Assembly (NCBI GenBank): GCA_963677785.2
Contig: CAXXDH010000003.1
Span: 3,596,001-3,660,000 of the forward strand
Direction of reading: 5' to 3'
Source of the DNA: G963665495 sp963677785
GTDB lineage: Bacteria; Desulfobacterota; Desulfovibrionia; Desulfovibrionales; Desulfovibrionaceae
Length of the DNA stretch: 64,000 nucleotides
The notes below the pieces were generated by a model. That model did not search any database, was not told the origin of the DNA, and worked only from the letters and a program-made list of their open reading frames with translations. A program made the translations under genes and the position numbers. Of this stretch, positions 27,541-36,343 are shown piece after piece (position 1 is the stretch's first letter; each line of letters begins with the position of its first letter).

Positions 27541-28380
27541 TCAGCTTAGAGAGAGGTCTGAAATTTCGATGAATTTTTCACACAACACGTCCAGAATCGT
27601 ATCTATTTGACGTGAGGAAAGCTTTAACAGTTTCAGCGTTTTTGGATCCAAAGGCGGGACGTTGTCCTCTCCGCCTGAACCGAACTCCAGCAGTCTGACC
27701 ATGAAATCCGCCACATGCACTACCCCAGGGGACACCGGGTAATTTTCCGCCCGCAACGGGAAATGATGATAGGCCATGCCTTCTTTTATTTTCAGAGGCA
27801 GGTGCCAGTGGTTGGCCAGCCAGGCATTGGTGCGGTCATGACCAAAGCCGAGCACTTCCTTTTCTCCTTCGATGTAGAGCAGGTCCTTTTCTTTGATCAG
27901 CTGTTCGATTTGCTTTTTGGCTTCAGGCAGTTGTACCGCGGTGACCACCTTGCCCAGGTCGTGGAGCAGGCCGCAGACCGAGTATTCTTCCGGATCCTTG
28001 AGCTGGGCGATTTTGGCGATTTCGGTGCAGGCCATGGCGCAGCCCAGGCTGTGTTCCCACATTCCCACCATGGAAGAGGTCATGGCGTCGAAAACCGAAG
28101 TGGAGATGATTACGCCCTTGATGACGTTGAATCCAAGCAAGACGAGCGCATGCTGAATGGAGCCGATGCGTCCGGGAAAGCCGTAAATGGGTGAGTTGAC
28201 CATTTTCAGAACTTTGGCGGAGAGTACCTGGTCCATGGAGATGACCTTGGCGATCTGATCCGTGGAAGAGTTGGGATCTTCCACAAGTCGCGAGACTTCC
28301 TCCAGCACTTTCGGAAGAGTCGGCAGGTCCTTCACCCCCAGCAGTTTGCCTTTGAATTGCGTACGCAGATCTTCCGCCAT
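27541..28380 (-). CDS. HDOD domain signalling protein
   Basis: 279-residue protein filled by one HDOD domain, a non-catalytic relative of HD phosphohydrolases found in bacterial signalling. Typical motifs are LPTLPKVLEEVSRLV, DQVLSAKVLKMVNSPIYGFPG and GLLHDLGKVV. Members often bind partner regulators and control motility or c-di-GMP signalling; the target here is unknown. Its ATG shares one base with the TGA of the upstream gene, so translation is coupled. A GGDEF-like protein follows 8 nt downstream. Confidence 0.9.
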   Translation of the reverse strand: MAEDLRTQFKGKLLGVKDLPTLPKVLEEVSRLVEDPNSSTDQIAKVISMDQVLSAKVLKMVNSPIYGFPGRIGSIQHALVLLGFNVIKGVIISTSVFDAMTSSMVGMWEHSLGCAMACTEIAKIAQLKDPEEYSVCGLLHDLGKVVTAVQLPEAKKQIEQLIKEKDLLYIEGEKEVLGFGHDRTNAWLANHWHLPLKIKEGMAYHHFPLRAENYPVSPGVVHVADFMVRLLEFGSGGEDNVPPLDPKTLKLLKLSSRQIDTILDVLCEKFIEISDLSLS

Positions 28381-28748
28381 CAGGCCTCTTCTCCGGATTC
28401 TTCGTTTTCTTCAGCGGCAAGGGCGGCGGCCTCGGCGGCGGCCTTGACCTGAAAATAGTTGCGCAAATGGGCCTTCAGTTTGTTCATGAATGGGTCGCTT
28501 TTGTATTTTCGAAAAAGATGATCCAGCCGCTCGATAATCTTCGCGTATTGCGTACCGCCGGATGCCCCCTCCATGTCGACAGGATTGCCTTTAACCGTAA
28601 TGGACCCCACTTCCATGCGTTCAAGACGGTCCAGTAAAGCCTGTGACAGCTCGGCGCCTTCCGCCATCAGGACCAGTCCGTTGTCCCGAAGTACGGGTTT
28701 TGCCAGGACCATGCCTGGTTTTGCTAATTTCAAAGGGATTTTTTGCAC
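28380..28748 (-). CDS. Small protein resembling the N-terminal domain of HD-GYP/HDOD signalling proteins
   Basis: 122-residue hypothetical protein starting MQKIPLKLAKPGMVLAKPV, a pattern seen at the N-terminus of many HD-GYP phosphodiesterases. The C-terminus is an Ala/Glu-rich helix. I start it at GTG 28748 because AAGGAG lies 10 nt upstream; a longer reading adds 21 poorly conserved residues. One-base stop/start overlap with the HDOD gene suggests they work together, as if a single-protein module were split. Confidence 0.75.
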   Translation of the reverse strand: MQKIPLKLAKPGMVLAKPVLRDNGLVLMAEGAELSQALLDRLERMEVGSITVKGNPVDMEGASGGTQYAKIIERLDHLFRKYKSDPFMNKLKAHLRNYFQVKAAAEAAALAAEENEESGEEA

Positions 28749-28848
28749 TGGAACCAAACTCCTTATCCGATCACTTTCCGGTTTTGCAGCATACACAAAG
28801 AACGGACGCAAGGCTATAGACAGAATGCGTTTGAGGAGAATTGACCCA

Positions 28849-29997
28849 TTATGTGCGGCAGACGTACTGCATGCCCGGCTGCTGGAGGATCAGTCCGCGC
28901 AGTTCCAGCAACAGTAGCGCACCGCTGGTCTTGCCGGCGTCCCATCCCAGCTCGCGGCAGATATTGTCGATGTGCATGGCCTGCCCCGAACGTTGCAGCA
29001 GCGCGAACAGTTGCCGAGCATCGGGCGCGAGATCTTCCGGCGGGCGGACGGCATCGGGCGGTGGAGCTTTGTCCGGCTCTGTGTTTACCGCTGGAGTTTG
29101 CCCGTATCCTGCAAGCAAGGGATGGAGTTCGCGCAGCACGTCTTCGGCCGAGCAGACCAGCTTGGCCCCCTGGTTGATCAGTTCGAAACAGCCCGTATGG
29201 TTTTTGGAACCGCGCGGACCCGGTACGGCAAAGACTTCGCGTCCCTGTTCCAGGGCTTGCCTGGAGGTAATCAGGCTGCCGCTGGGCATGGGCGCTTCCA
29301 GGACCACGACTCCCAGCGAAAGCCCGCTGATGATCCGGTTGCGGATGGGAAAATTATGTGGCTCGGCCCGGGCATCCGGGCTGAATTCGGAGAGGATCAG
29401 CCCTTTTCGCAGCAGTTGCGCCCGCACATCCTGATTGCCCGCGGGATAGGTCTGGTTGAGCCCCGCACCGATTACGGCAATGGAACTGCCGATGTCCGAA
29501 AGTCCGGCCAGGTGGGCGTGGCGGTCTATGCCGTAGGCCAGACCCGAGACAATGGTCAGGCCCGCGCGGGACAGGGCTTCGCCGATCTCTCTGGCTGCCT
29601 GCTCGCCATAGGCCGATGAGCGGCGCGTACCGACCATGGCCACGCAGGGATTTTCCAGCAGACTCGTGTCTCCAAGGTAATAGAGACTGATGGGCGGGTC
29701 GGCAATCTGGCGCAGACGTTCGGGAAAGAGCGGGTCGGACAACAGCAGGAGGCCGCAGTTGCTCCTGATCGCGGCATCCCATTCGCATCTGGCTTTATCC
29801 CTCCAGGCTTCCGTTCGGAAGGTCCCCATTTGCGCGCTGGAAGCCAGGCCGCGGACTTTCCAATTTTTAACGTCTTTGACCGCAGCATAGGCGCTGCCGT
29901 AATGGGCGAGAAGTTTTTTCCACAGGCGCGGTCCGACGCCTTTGGTATGTTTCAGGGCGAGACAGGCCCAGTATTCGCAGCGTTGATCATCGGTCAT
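28849..29997 (-). CDS. dprA: DNA processing protein DprA/Smf
   Basis: 382-residue DprA family protein, which loads RecA on incoming single-stranded DNA during natural transformation. It has an N-terminal helical region, the Rossmann-like core with VGTRRSSAYGEQAAREI, IVSGLAYGIDRHAH, AVIGAGLNQTYPAGN and VPGPRGSKNHTG, and a C-terminal winged-helix-like segment (about 310-375). All core motifs are intact. No other competence genes lie nearby. Confidence 0.95.
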   Translation of the reverse strand: MTDDQRCEYWACLALKHTKGVGPRLWKKLLAHYGSAYAAVKDVKNWKVRGLASSAQMGTFRTEAWRDKARCEWDAAIRSNCGLLLLSDPLFPERLRQIADPPISLYYLGDTSLLENPCVAMVGTRRSSAYGEQAAREIGEALSRAGLTIVSGLAYGIDRHAHLAGLSDIGSSIAVIGAGLNQTYPAGNQDVRAQLLRKGLILSEFSPDARAEPHNFPIRNRIISGLSLGVVVLEAPMPSGSLITSRQALEQGREVFAVPGPRGSKNHTGCFELINQGAKLVCSAEDVLRELHPLLAGYGQTPAVNTEPDKAPPPDAVRPPEDLAPDARQLFALLQRSGQAMHIDNICRELGWDAGKTSGALLLLELRGLILQQPGMQYVCRT

Positions 29998-30014
29998 GGG
30001 CAGGGAAAAACGGG

Positions 30015-30842
30015 CTAGGGGGTGCTGTTGCCCTGGCCGGGAAGTTTGGCAAGGATTGTCTTGGCCTGCCTGGCCGCCGCACTGGACGGATATTCGTCCA
30101 CAAGAGCCTGCAGGTAGAAGCGCGCATTGCTGGGATCGGCCAGTTGCATGTAGCAGCGGCCGATTTGCAACATGGCGTCCGGGGCTTTGGGGTGGGACGG
30201 GTAATCGCCGGCGACATCTTTGTAGGCCAGAATGGCATTGTCGTACACTGCCTCGTCAAAGAAGGTCTGGCCGATGGCGAAAAGCGCGTCCGGCCTGTGC
30301 GGACTGTGCGGGTTGTTTTTCAGAAAGGCACGCAGCATGGAGCGTCCCTGGTTGCGCTTGCCTCCCCGAATCAGGGCCATGGCCTGGTTATACGAGCCTG
30401 TGGCCGGTGGTGATGTTTTGGGTTCGGCAGCTGCCGTTGCAGCGGGTTTGGTTGTTTTCCGTTTGGCCGCCGAAGCGGGCTTTGTGGGCGTTTTGGGTTT
30501 GGGCCTTGGTGCCGGGGCAGTCGTCGCAACCGGCTTGGGAGCGGGGTGTGGCTTTGTTGACGGCTTGGCAACCGCCGGGGGGTGAGGTGCCGCATGTGGC
30601 GGAGGCGCAACCGGTCTGGCGGGGTGTTGGCCGAGCGCTCTGAGCCGGGATTCCAGCGAAGAGATGTATTGGCGGTCCTTTTCCTGCTGGCGCTGCATCT
30701 CCATCAGGCTGCTTTCAACGCATTGCAGGCGGAATTCGATGCTGTCTCCGGTTTTGACCGCAGAGCTGGGGCTTCTGTGCGCACATGCGGTTGGAAGAAG
30801 GCTGATCATGAGCAGGAAAAAGAGAAAAACCGGACGCGGCAT
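30015..30842 (-). CDS. cpoB: CpoB/YbgF-like periplasmic TPR protein with coiled coil
   Basis: 275-residue envelope protein matching CpoB/YbgF, which coordinates Tol-Pal function with peptidoglycan synthesis. From ATG 30842 (GGAG, 5 nt upstream) it has a signal sequence ending LLPTACAH, either a lipobox-like cleavage or plain signal. A coiled coil follows (about 38-70), then a Pro/Ala/Lys-rich linker (75-145) and TPR repeats (about 155-270) with FAIGQTFFDEAVYDNAILAYKDV. No tol genes are adjacent, unlike in many proteobacteria. Confidence 0.82.
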   Translation of the reverse strand: MPRPVFLFFLLMISLLPTACAHRSPSSAVKTGDSIEFRLQCVESSLMEMQRQQEKDRQYISSLESRLRALGQHPARPVAPPPHAAPHPPAVAKPSTKPHPAPKPVATTAPAPRPKPKTPTKPASAAKRKTTKPAATAAAEPKTSPPATGSYNQAMALIRGGKRNQGRSMLRAFLKNNPHSPHRPDALFAIGQTFFDEAVYDNAILAYKDVAGDYPSHPKAPDAMLQIGRCYMQLADPSNARFYLQALVDEYPSSAAARQAKTILAKLPGQGNSTP

Positions 30843-30982
30843 GCTGTCTCCAGTACGGGAAGTTTCATTGCTTATTCGGCAACGCAGCATAGAGGACAAT
30901 GCAAAGGAACTCAAGTGCCGGTTGAAATAACTGCGGACAGTGCTGCCGGTCTGCGTCGGCATAGGTACGATAGGAAAGCAAC

Positions 30983-32071
30983 TTAGTCGTTTGTATTTTG
31001 TTTCTGTTCCGGTTCCGGTTGGTCTGTCTGCTTTGCGTCGTTTTCCTCCGGGGGCTGTTTCGCGCATCGTGTAAAGTTGGCGTAGAGTTGCTGAAAATCG
31101 GGCATGACATCCAGCGCGGCTTGTTTGCCCGCGGAGACGATCTTGGGAATGTGCTGTACGTCCCAGGGGAAAAAGGGGTCTCTGATATGTACGGGAGCAA
31201 AACAGATTTCGTAGTCGTGCATATTGACCGAGCCGAAGAACTGGGCACTGCGTAAGGAATTGGTGGTGATGCGGTTGACGTTGATGAAGCTGGCGAGCAG
31301 GGATTCCGGATGCGGGTCGAGCGCTACGGATGCATAACTGACGAGTATCAGGTCCATGCTGTGCTGTACGGCCTCGATGACGGGCAACGGCATGGTATAG
31401 CTGCCGTCCACAAGCAGGCGGCCCTCGACTTCCACGGGCGCCATTATCGGATAGAGAGCGCCGCAGGCTTGAATCGCAGGGGCCACAGGCCCGCGATCAA
31501 GCATCACGCCTTCTCCCGTACGAATATCCGTGGCGTGGAAGATGGTTCGCGGTGCGAGATCCTCGATACGGGTGTCCTTGAAAATCTGCTCGTAGGCCTT
31601 GAACTGCGAGCTGGTATTATAAATGCCGCTGCTGGGGTCGTAATTGTTGTTGGCCAGGCGGACGAGCTCTTCCGCGTCCGGCAGGGCGAAGCAGTCTTTG
31701 GTAAAAAAATGGGAAAAGAACTGCTGGATTTGTTTGAGGTTGAACCCGGCGCCCCAGAGGGCGGCTATCACGCCGCCGCCGCTGCAGCCGATGACCAGGT
31801 CCACATGGATGCCGGAGTTGTCTAGCAGGTTCAGCAGAGGCAGCGAAACAAAGGCTTCCACGCCCTTGGAGCCGAGGATCACGGCTACCTTGGGCCTGGC
31901 CTGGGCTTTGGGGCTGTCCTGTTCTTCAGGCTTCTGGTCCGGGGTTTCATACTTTTTCGAACGTACGACTTCTTCCGGGGCTTCGGCAATTCGGGCCTCG
32001 GGCTTGTGCTCGGCTGCGGGTTCATCATGCTTGAGCCCGTGCGTGCCGCGTTCGGAAGTTTTGAAAGGCAT
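30983..32071 (-). CDS. Patatin-like phospholipase (RssA-type) with altered oxyanion loop
   Basis: 362 residues. A charged, low-complexity N-terminus (1-55) precedes a patatin domain with nucleophile Ser in IGCSGGGV (GxSxG) and catalytic Asp in LLVDGSYTMPLPV. The usual oxyanion loop GGGxKG appears as GSKGVEAF, so one glycine position differs. The tail is rich in Glu, Lys and Gln. The family cleaves acyl esters of membrane lipids. No signal peptide is present, so it should be cytoplasmic. It starts 15 nt after pgm ends. Confidence 0.85.
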   Translation of the reverse strand: MPFKTSERGTHGLKHDEPAAEHKPEARIAEAPEEVVRSKKYETPDQKPEEQDSPKAQARPKVAVILGSKGVEAFVSLPLLNLLDNSGIHVDLVIGCSGGGVIAALWGAGFNLKQIQQFFSHFFTKDCFALPDAEELVRLANNNYDPSSGIYNTSSQFKAYEQIFKDTRIEDLAPRTIFHATDIRTGEGVMLDRGPVAPAIQACGALYPIMAPVEVEGRLLVDGSYTMPLPVIEAVQHSMDLILVSYASVALDPHPESLLASFINVNRITTNSLRSAQFFGSVNMHDYEICFAPVHIRDPFFPWDVQHIPKIVSAGKQAALDVMPDFQQLYANFTRCAKQPPEENDAKQTDQPEPEQKQNTND

Positions 32072-32085
32072 CGTCCCTGCCTGTA

Positions 32086-33750
32086 TCAGGCCTGAATTGC
32101 CTGAGTGACGATTTTTTCGGCTTCCTGTTCGATCTGTTTGAGGTGCTCGGCCCCCTTGAAGCTCTCGGCGTAGATTTTATAGATGTCTTCAGTGCCGGAA
32201 GGCCGGGCCGCGAACCAGCCGTTTTCCGTACGGACTTTCAGGCCGCCGATGGAGGCGCCGTTGGCCGGCGCGTGGGTCAGTTTTTCCAGGATGGTTTCTC
32301 CGGCCAGAGTGCTGGCGGCGACGCTGTCCGGAGAAAGCGAACTGAGCAGAGTCTTCTGCATGGCGTTAACCGGGGCCTGGTTACGTACGTAGAGCGGGCT
32401 GCCGAATTGTTCTTCCAATGCGGCGTAATGTTCGGCCGGGCTTTTGCCGGTTCGGGCGATGATTTCGGCCGCCAGCAGGTCCATGATGAATCCGTCCTTG
32501 TCCGTGGTCCAGACCGTGCCGTTTTTACGCAGAAAGGAGGCGCCCGCGCTTTCTTCTCCGCCGAAGCCGTAGGATCCGTCCAGCAGGCCGTCCACAAACC
32601 ATTTGAAGCCCACGGGCACTTCGCAGAGCCGGCGTCCCAGGCTGGCCGCGACGCGGTCGATCATGCCGCTGCTGACCAGGGTCTTGCCCACGGCAGCGCT
32701 TTTGGGCCAGTGCGGGCGGTTCTGGAAAAGGTACCATATGGCCACGCTCAGGTAACTGTTGGGGTTCATGAGCCCTTCTTTGGTCACAATGCCGTGGCGG
32801 TCGTAATCCGGGTCATTGCCCACAGCCACGTCGAAACGCTCCCTGAGTTCTATGAGCCCCCGCATGGCGTAGGGCGACGAGCAGTCCATACGGATCACGC
32901 CGTCCTTGTCCAGGCGCATGAAGCGAAAGGTGGGATCCAGGTGTTTGTTGACCACGTCGATGTTCAGGCCGTACTTTTCAGCCAGGGGTTCCCAGAAGTG
33001 CAGCCCGGAGCCGCCCAGTGGATCCACGCCGATTTTCAGGCCGCTTTGTTTGATGGCCTCCATGTCCAGAATATTGTTCAGGTCGGCGATGTAAGGGCGG
33101 ATGTAGTCGTAAAAAATGGTGGTGTCGGCTTTCAGAGCCCGCTCAATGGGGATGCGTTTGACGTCCTTGAGACCGTCGGCCAGGAGTTCGTTGGCACGGG
33201 TCTGGATGTGTTTTGTGGTTTCCGTGTTTGCGGGGCCGCCCTGCGGGGGGTTGTATTTGAAGCCCCCGTTGTCCGGCGGGTTGTGGGAAGGCGTGATGAC
33301 GATGCCGTCCGCCAGGTCCGAAGTCAGATACGGTTCCGAGATGTCGCCCTTGTCTTTGTTGTAGCATAGAAGCGCGTGCGAGATCACGGGCGTTGGCGTA
33401 TAATCCAGGCCTTCCTGAACCATGGTGGTGACCTGGTTGGCCGCCAGAACTTCCAGGGCCGTGACCAGGGCGGCTTCGGAAAGCGCGTGGGTATCCATGC
33501 CGATATACAACGGCCCCTTGATATTTTTCTGGCTGCGGTATTCGCATACGGCCTGGGTGATGGCCAGGATATGGTTTTCGTTGAAGCTGGACTTGAGCGA
33601 TATTCCCCGGTGTCCGGAGGTCCCGAAGGCAACCTGCTGGGCCGGGTCGGAGACATCCGGCTTGTTGGAATAATAAGCGGTCATGAGTCTGGGAATATTG
33701 GGGAGCAGGGATTCGGGAACGGGTTTGCCTGCGAGCGGGTGTACGGCCAT
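32086..33750 (-). CDS. pgm: Phosphoglucomutase (alpha-D-glucose phosphate-specific)
   Basis: Interconverts glucose 1-phosphate and glucose 6-phosphate, linking glycolysis with glycogen and surface sugar synthesis. The 554 residues fit the Pgm subgroup (about 546). The phosphoserine loop is ITPSHNPPDNGG (Ser155), the metal-binding loop is DPDYDRHG, the sugar-binding loop GEESAGAS, and the phosphate-binding site RPSGTED. N-terminal TSGHRGI is typical. It is flanked by the patatin gene (15 nt) and a J-domain gene (33 nt) on the same strand. Confidence 0.97.
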   Translation of the reverse strand: MAVHPLAGKPVPESLLPNIPRLMTAYYSNKPDVSDPAQQVAFGTSGHRGISLKSSFNENHILAITQAVCEYRSQKNIKGPLYIGMDTHALSEAALVTALEVLAANQVTTMVQEGLDYTPTPVISHALLCYNKDKGDISEPYLTSDLADGIVITPSHNPPDNGGFKYNPPQGGPANTETTKHIQTRANELLADGLKDVKRIPIERALKADTTIFYDYIRPYIADLNNILDMEAIKQSGLKIGVDPLGGSGLHFWEPLAEKYGLNIDVVNKHLDPTFRFMRLDKDGVIRMDCSSPYAMRGLIELRERFDVAVGNDPDYDRHGIVTKEGLMNPNSYLSVAIWYLFQNRPHWPKSAAVGKTLVSSGMIDRVAASLGRRLCEVPVGFKWFVDGLLDGSYGFGGEESAGASFLRKNGTVWTTDKDGFIMDLLAAEIIARTGKSPAEHYAALEEQFGSPLYVRNQAPVNAMQKTLLSSLSPDSVAASTLAGETILEKLTHAPANGASIGGLKVRTENGWFAARPSGTEDIYKIYAESFKGAEHLKQIEQEAEKIVTQAIQA

Positions 33751-33783
33751 GGGGAATTCCTCCGGCTTATTCTTTAAATGGGG

Positions 33784-34164
33784 TTAATACGTCCAGATTG
33801 ATTTTTCTTCAACATTGCAGAATTGCTGCAAAAGCCATTCGCGGTACGTGGGGACGTTATCCAGGGGGCCCACGGGATTATCAAGGACGAGCTGCACCAG
33901 GGCTTCATCAAGAAGCAGCGTCGGCGTGACGCGTTTGCCCGACAGCAGACCAAAGGCCTCGTTGATCAGCGCGGCGATATCCTGGGCGCGCGGTTCCTCG
34001 GGATTGTGGTCGGGGTGGTGCTTGAGCATCCGGCAATGATAGCCGTAGCGGATCGCCTCCTGGGAGGGCCAGGAAAGGCTGCCTCCGGGAGATTCTTTGC
34101 GTTCGACGCCCAGTATTTCCAGAGCCCGCAAGCGTAGTTGTTTTTCTCGTTCGATCCAGTCCAT
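33784..34164 (-). CDS. Small J-domain-like protein
   Basis: 126 residues. The middle carries a J-domain core, with HPD at 50-52 in RMLKHHPDHNP preceded by a basic helix (YGYHCRML) and followed by AQDIAALINEAFGLLSG. This is enough to stimulate an Hsp70. No Gly/Phe or zinc-finger regions of DnaJ are present. The C-terminal 50 residues form an unrecognised segment. It is divergent from the TPR lipoprotein gene and upstream of pgm. The client is unknown. Confidence 0.75.
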   Translation of the reverse strand: MDWIEREKQLRLRALEILGVERKESPGGSLSWPSQEAIRYGYHCRMLKHHPDHNPEEPRAQDIAALINEAFGLLSGKRVTPTLLLDEALVQLVLDNPVGPLDNVPTYREWLLQQFCNVEEKSIWTY

Positions 34165-34283
34165 GATATTGTCGGAATGTGCTGATTTTTCAGTTTGACG
34201 AATGTACTATACACTGGGCAAAGTGAAAAGAGGGCGTTTGAAGGATGACGATTCTGTTACCCTGGATGAAAAAGGCAAACTAT

Positions 34284-34976
34284 ATGCAGAAAGAAGAAGT
34301 GGCAGGCAATTGGCGCATCGTCCGCGGGGCTGCGTACGTGATGTTTTCTGTTCTGGCGGTGCTGGCGGTTGCGTCCTGCGCGCCGAAGACGAAAACCGCG
34401 GACTCCTCCCCGACTTCCAAGGCCGCGGAGCAGGCCGCTCGGGAGAACAAGCTGGAAAAAGCCGTGGAGCTTTACGAGCAGGCGCTCAAGGAAAACCCGA
34501 AAAGCGGATTGATTACGTATCACCTGGGGTATACCTACGGACTGCTCGGCAACAAGATCAAAGAAATGGAGCTGTACCAGAATGCCGTTGACCTGGGATA
34601 CGAAGACGGGACGTTGTATTACAACCTGGGCATGGCCTATGGCGAACGCGGCGATCTGGACAAGGCTGAAATGATTTTCAAAAAGGCGCTGGCAAAAGAC
34701 AAGACCAATACGGACGCGCAGTTCGGCCTAGCCGTAGTCTGCGAATCCGCGCAACGTTTTGCGGATGCCGAACAGGCCTACCTGGAGTCCATCCGTTGCG
34801 ATCCCAAACACCTGGACGCCTACATCCGGCTGAGTCTGCTGTACGAGAGGAACAAGCAGCCCGGCAAGGCCAAGGCAACGCTGCAGAAGCTGCTGCAGGT
34901 CGAGCCGAAGTATCCGCCCGCTTTGCAGCTGCAACAGCATTTGGAAAAAGGGGCCGGCGAAACCGGCGCCGAGTGA
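34284..34976 (+). CDS. TPR-repeat lipoprotein
   Basis: About 230 residues. From ATG 34284 there is a short basic N-terminus, a hydrophobic stretch (YVMFSVLAVLAVASC) ending in a lipobox and then five to six TPR motifs from about residue 40 to the end (for example LITYHLGYTYGLLGN, TLYYNLGMAYGERGD). It is probably an envelope scaffold. Upstream in-frame ATGs at 34245 and 34266 lack ribosome sites, whereas AAAGG lies 8-9 nt before 34284. No specific family was assigned. Confidence 0.8.
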   Translation: MQKEEVAGNWRIVRGAAYVMFSVLAVLAVASCAPKTKTADSSPTSKAAEQAARENKLEKAVELYEQALKENPKSGLITYHLGYTYGLLGNKIKEMELYQNAVDLGYEDGTLYYNLGMAYGERGDLDKAEMIFKKALAKDKTNTDAQFGLAVVCESAQRFADAEQAYLESIRCDPKHLDAYIRLSLLYERNKQPGKAKATLQKLLQVEPKYPPALQLQQHLEKGAGETGAE

Positions 34977-35081
34977 TGTACGGCTGTTTTTGCTTGTGGC
35001 CGGCCGGACGCAATGGTAGAGAGCTTGGCTTTGTTAGCGAAAAGCATATCGAACTACTAATAGAAGTGAGTTGAAAGAGCT

Positions 35082-36095
35082 ATGAAGACAGCCATATTCG
35101 GCTTTTCCGGCAGTGGAAAAAGCGATTTGTTCGCCTCGCTGGCCGGTCCTGATGCGGCCGCGGCAGGTAATCGCGCCATGGTCAAGGTGCGCGATCCACG
35201 CCTGGATCCGCTGATCGTCCTGTTTAATCCCAAAAAAGTGACCTACAGCGAAATCGAATACCTGGATATCCCCGGTGGCGGGGGCAAGGGGCAGGGCCTG
35301 GGCGATCGCGTACTGAATGAAGTGCGTCCCGTGGATTGTTTTGTGGCCGTTTTGGATGCCTTTTCAGGTCTGAACGATCCCAAGGTCCAATGGGAGGCCA
35401 TCGAGACCGACTTGCTGGTGGCGGATCTGGCTGTTGTGGAAAAACGCCTCGAACGTCTGGCTCTGGACAAGCGCAAGTCCAAGGATCTGGTTGACCCCAA
35501 GGAAGAGGCCGCCCTGCAGGCCGCGCTGGCGCAGCTGGAGAATGAAAAGCCCTTGCGGGACAATGCGGATCTGGCTGCAGACCCCGTGTTGCGTGGATTC
35601 CGCTTTTTGTCCGCCAAGCCCGTACTGTATGTATGGAATTGCGCCGAGGGCGAAGATACGGACTATGAAGTACCACAAGGCTTGCCGGGGCAGGCGCATA
35701 TCGCCGTGTCCGCCCGGCTGGAGCGCGAGCTGGCCGAATTGCAGGATCCGGAGGAAAAAGCCGCGTTTTTGGAGGATCTGGGCATCACGGAATCCGCCCT
35801 GGACAAGGTCATTGCCCGGACGTACGAGCTGCTGGGCCTGATCTCTTTTTTCACGGCCGGAGACAAAGAAGTCCGCGCCTGGCCCGTACGCGCCGGATCC
35901 ACGGCACCGGAGGCCGCCGGGGTGATTCATTCGGATTTTCAGAAAGGCTTTATCCGCGCCGAAATTCTGGGCTATGACGACTTTCTGGACGCCGGAGACT
36001 TCAAGAAAGCCCGCGAACGCGGCATGTTGCGTTTAGAGGGCAAAGAATACGTTGTTAAAGACGCGGACATCATCGAATTTCGTTTCAACGTATAA
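35082..36095 (+). CDS. YchF-like (Obg family) nucleotide-binding protein with TGS/DUF933 C-terminus
   Basis: 337 residues related to YchF/OLA1. The P-loop is GFSGSGKSD where YchF has GLPNVGKST. The G3 region is DIPGGGGKGQGLGDR. The base-specificity motif reads NCAE in VLYVWNCAEGED, the NxxE form that lets YchF prefer ATP over GTP. The C-terminal 85 residues (FTAGDKEVRAWPVRAGSTAPEAAG onwards) match the TGS-like domain. The length is about 25 residues below typical YchF. Divergence in the P-loop suggests a paralogue with its own role. A strong terminator follows. Confidence 0.85.
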   Translation: MKTAIFGFSGSGKSDLFASLAGPDAAAAGNRAMVKVRDPRLDPLIVLFNPKKVTYSEIEYLDIPGGGGKGQGLGDRVLNEVRPVDCFVAVLDAFSGLNDPKVQWEAIETDLLVADLAVVEKRLERLALDKRKSKDLVDPKEEAALQAALAQLENEKPLRDNADLAADPVLRGFRFLSAKPVLYVWNCAEGEDTDYEVPQGLPGQAHIAVSARLERELAELQDPEEKAAFLEDLGITESALDKVIARTYELLGLISFFTAGDKEVRAWPVRAGSTAPEAAGVIHSDFQKGFIRAEILGYDDFLDAGDFKKARERGMLRLEGKEYVVKDADIIEFRFNV

Positions 36096-36122
36096 GATTT
36101 TTTTACCTGTAATCGCAGCAGC

Positions 36123-36180
36123 CTGCCTTGCCACCTTGCGGATCCATCCGATCTGCAAGGCGGCAAGGCAGTTTTTTTTT
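36123..36180 (+). terminator. Rho-independent terminator after the YchF-like gene
   Basis: CTGCCTTGCC and GGCAAGGCAG form a perfect 10-bp outer stem, with an inner CCTTGC/GCAAGG pair, followed directly by a run of nine T. It isolates the choline-sulfate block from upstream transcription. Confidence 0.93.
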
Positions 36181-36287
36181 GGGGCGTTGCAGGCTTCCTT
36201 TGTTTTCATCTCGCAGAGCGGCACTGGCTGCGTAAGATGCGCCTCGCTGGATCTTTTTTTTTGTTTGAATTTCAAAAAATTTGTGGT

Positions 36288-36316
36288 TTGACAATCGTTT
36301 CACGAATCGTTATGGT
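36288..36316 (+). promoter_or_regulatory. Sigma70-type promoter of the iclR-betC operon with palindrome in the spacer
   Basis: TTGACA (36288-36293) and TATGGT (36311-36316) are separated by exactly 17 nt. The spacer contains CGTTTC-AC-GAATCG, a near-palindrome with one mismatch, and a direct repeat ATCGTT flanks it. A regulator bound there would block RNA polymerase. The IclR-type product of the first gene is the natural candidate. Confidence 0.8.
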
Positions 36317-36343
36317 TACACATATAGCAAATTAACTACGTAT

